DNA from: Prochlorococcus sp. AG-686-J21 | Lineage (GTDB): Bacteria; Cyanobacteriota; Cyanobacteriia; PCC-6307; Cyanobiaceae | Direction of reading: 5' to 3' | DNA: 48,553 nt | Assembly (NCBI GenBank): GCA_003210285.1 | Contig: QCVS01000013.1 | Coordinates: 1-48,553 of the forward strand | Shown here: positions 47,197-48,553 of the stretch, one piece after another | Layout: every line of letters starts with the position of its first letter | Numbering within the stretch: the first letter of the stretch is position 1 | Program-made: the position numbers and the translations under genes | The notes under the pieces: model-generated | Told to the model about the DNA's origin: nothing | Databases searched by the model: none | The model's input: the letters and a program-made list of their open reading frames with translations, nothing else

Positions 47197-48553
47197 TTAT
47201 TCTGCGAAAAGCTTTATATTGAATTTTTCGTATATTAATTTTTTAAAAATATCTCCTCTTTGTGCGTAGTCTCTAAATTGATCAAAACTCGAACATGAAG
47301 GAGAAAATAATAAAGTTTCAGTTTGATTATTTTCTATATAAGAATATGCGTAGTTGATTACTTCTGAAAGATCTTTAAAAGTCAAAATATCATTCTTAAA
47401 TCCTCCCTCAAGGATCAATTTTTTTAAAGTTTGCGAGCTTTCGCCAAAAAGAAATACGGCTTTTGCTTTTTTATTAATAATCTTAATCCACTCTTTAGAA
47501 TCGCCATTTTTATACCTACCCCCAGAAATTATTATGGGAGCACCTTTAATTGCATTTATACCTGCTAAGGAAGAGTCAAAATTGGTAGCCTTGCTATCAT
47601 TTATTATTTCAAGTTCATTATGGTGGTATATCGTCTCCATTCTATGAGGAAGTTGTTCATAGTTAAGTAAAGCATTCTTTATTCTCTCAGGGGATAATCC
47701 AATTTTCCTTGCTGCGGCTACAGCAAGTAATAGATTTTGAGCATTATGATTACCTTTCAATTTAAAGTTTTTAAGACTTAATAATTTTTCCCTTCTTTCT
47801 ACAATAAAGTTTTCATTATTTATCCAATAATCACATTGATCTGAATGCGATTCGTTAGAGTTAGTGGTTATCCATATTCCATTTGAAAGAAAGTTAAAAT
47901 TTTCTCTTAAATATTTATCGTCATAATTATAAATTCTAAATTCCGATTGTTTTAATAAGTTATTTTTTATCTTGAAATAATTATCAAGGGTTTTGTGACG
48001 GTCCAGATGGTCGGGAGTAAATGTAGTCCAAATTCCAATCTTAGGTTTTATGCAAGGTGTTGCAATTTCTATTTGATAACTGCTTAATTCAGCGACTAAC
48101 CAATCAATATTTTTGCTTTTTGTTGAGTAAGCAATTTCGCATAATGGGGTCCCAATATTGCCTGCAAATGGAGCAAATAAATTATTTTCTCTAAGTATAT
48201 GACTTAATAAGTGAGTAACTGTGGTTTTCCCGTTAGTACCCGTAATCCCAATCCAATTTATATTTTTTAAACTTTCCCATGCGATATTGATTTCTCCTAT
48301 TACAACAATTCCTCTTTTTTTAAGTTTGATTATTGTTTGATGGTCAAAGGGTATAGCTGGACTTACAACAACAGATTCAATTTGATTAAGACATTTAGAA
48401 AACTCATCAAATAAAAATTGTTTATTTAGATAAACAGATATATTGAGTTTTTCTAGTACTTCTTTTGTTTCTAAGAGTTCTTCATTCTCATTACTTTCCC
48501 AAACTATAACTTTCTTTCCCATACTTCTTAAATACTTTGCTGCCCAAAATCCA
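47197..48553 (-). CDS. murD: MurD, UDP-N-acetylmuramoylalanine-D-glutamate ligase (partial)
   Basis: The gene runs off the right edge. The frame is open beyond the first internal ATG (48522) to the window end, giving [20 protein letters not shown], the Rossmann-like MurD N-terminus, so the real start is outside. The ATP-binding P-loop is [20 protein letters not shown], with [20 protein letters not shown] and [19 protein letters not shown] in the middle and the C-terminal ADP domain [20 protein letters not shown]. MurD adds D-glutamate in peptidoglycan synthesis. Only the first residues are missing. Confidence 0.95.
   Translation of the reverse strand, partial: GFWAAKYLRSMGKKVIVWESNENEELLETKEVLEKLNISVYLNKQFLFDEFSKCLNQIESVVVSPAIPFDHQTIIKLKKRGIVVIGEINIAWESLKNINWIGITGTNGKTTVTHLLSHILRENNLFAPFAGNIGTPLCEIAYSTKSKNIDWLVAELSSYQIEIATPCIKPKIGIWTTFTPDHLDRHKTLDNYFKIKNNLLKQSEFRIYNYDDKYLRENFNFLSNGIWITTNSNESHSDQCDYWINNENFIVERREKLLSLKNFKLKGNHNAQNLLLAVAAARKIGLSPERIKNALLNYEQLPHRMETIYHHNELEIINDSKATNFDSSLAGINAIKGAPIIISGGRYKNGDSKEWIKIINKKAKAVFLFGESSQTLKKLILEGGFKNDILTFKDLSEVINYAYSYIENNQTETLLFSPSCSSFDQFRDYAQRGDIFKKLIYEKFNIKLFAE

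Noticed and set aside
1-48553. CRISPR array
   Set aside because: No regularly spaced repeats; the only tandem repeat is the 89-bp duplication.

Overview
This window looks like a chromosome segment of high-light-adapted Prochlorococcus or a very close picocyanobacterium. The DNA is extremely AT-rich. It carries seven tiny high-light-inducible (Hli) genes, five of them complete versions of the TGQ-(I/L)-(I/V)-PG chlorophyll-binding-type motif arranged in three tandem pairs or alone, two membrane fatty-acid desaturases, and picocyanobacterial families such as DUF1651, DUF3764, DUF1543, DUF2839 and DUF2214. There are no phycobilisome genes. The organism call is inference from these families, not a database match.

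Layout. Positions 1-9,430 hold almost only small ORFs: many 26-60-residue single-helix membrane proteins, a PsbN-like protein with a histidine-rich tail, a Nif11-type leader-like peptide, two very cysteine-rich mini-proteins, and a first Hli pair (7111-7370). Positions 9,430-13,160 hold long inverted repeats, a candidate minus-strand small RNA, two PsbY-like proteins, a VTT-domain membrane protein and an HhH protein. At 13,250-15,690 lie an N-terminally truncated tyrosine recombinase, two secreted hypothetical proteins, a secreted-protein pseudogene and a ribbon-helix-helix protein, which reads like island-type accessory DNA. Positions 15,900-25,500 mix Hli genes, a CP12-like protein, a 2OG-Fe(II) oxygenase, DUF1543, DUF2839, an LptF/LptG permease and at least two clear pseudogenes.

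From about 26,700 to the right end the content is more core-like: DUF938 methyltransferase, DesA-type desaturase, SRAP/HMCES protein, HAD phosphatase, LOG-family protein, second desaturase, SDR reductase, RRM RNA-binding protein, DUF805, EamA transporter, BaiN-type flavoprotein, GAF plus Cys-cluster protein, DUF2214, DUF1643, pirin and, running off the right edge, MurD. Small membrane-protein genes continue between them, with an 89-bp tandem duplication that copied the 3' half of one of them and a cupin pseudogene with four in-frame stops.

How it works together. The recognisable functions point to photoprotection and membrane remodelling (Hli, desaturases, PsbN/PsbY-like helices), cell-envelope synthesis (LptF/G, MurD) and DNA-damage handling (SRAP). 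Much of the left half is small unrecognised genes in compact, often overlapping (ATGA, TAATG) minus-strand groups, plus several recently broken genes. I translated small ORFs by hand and checked each one for agreement between coordinates and codon count; most of their functions are unknown.
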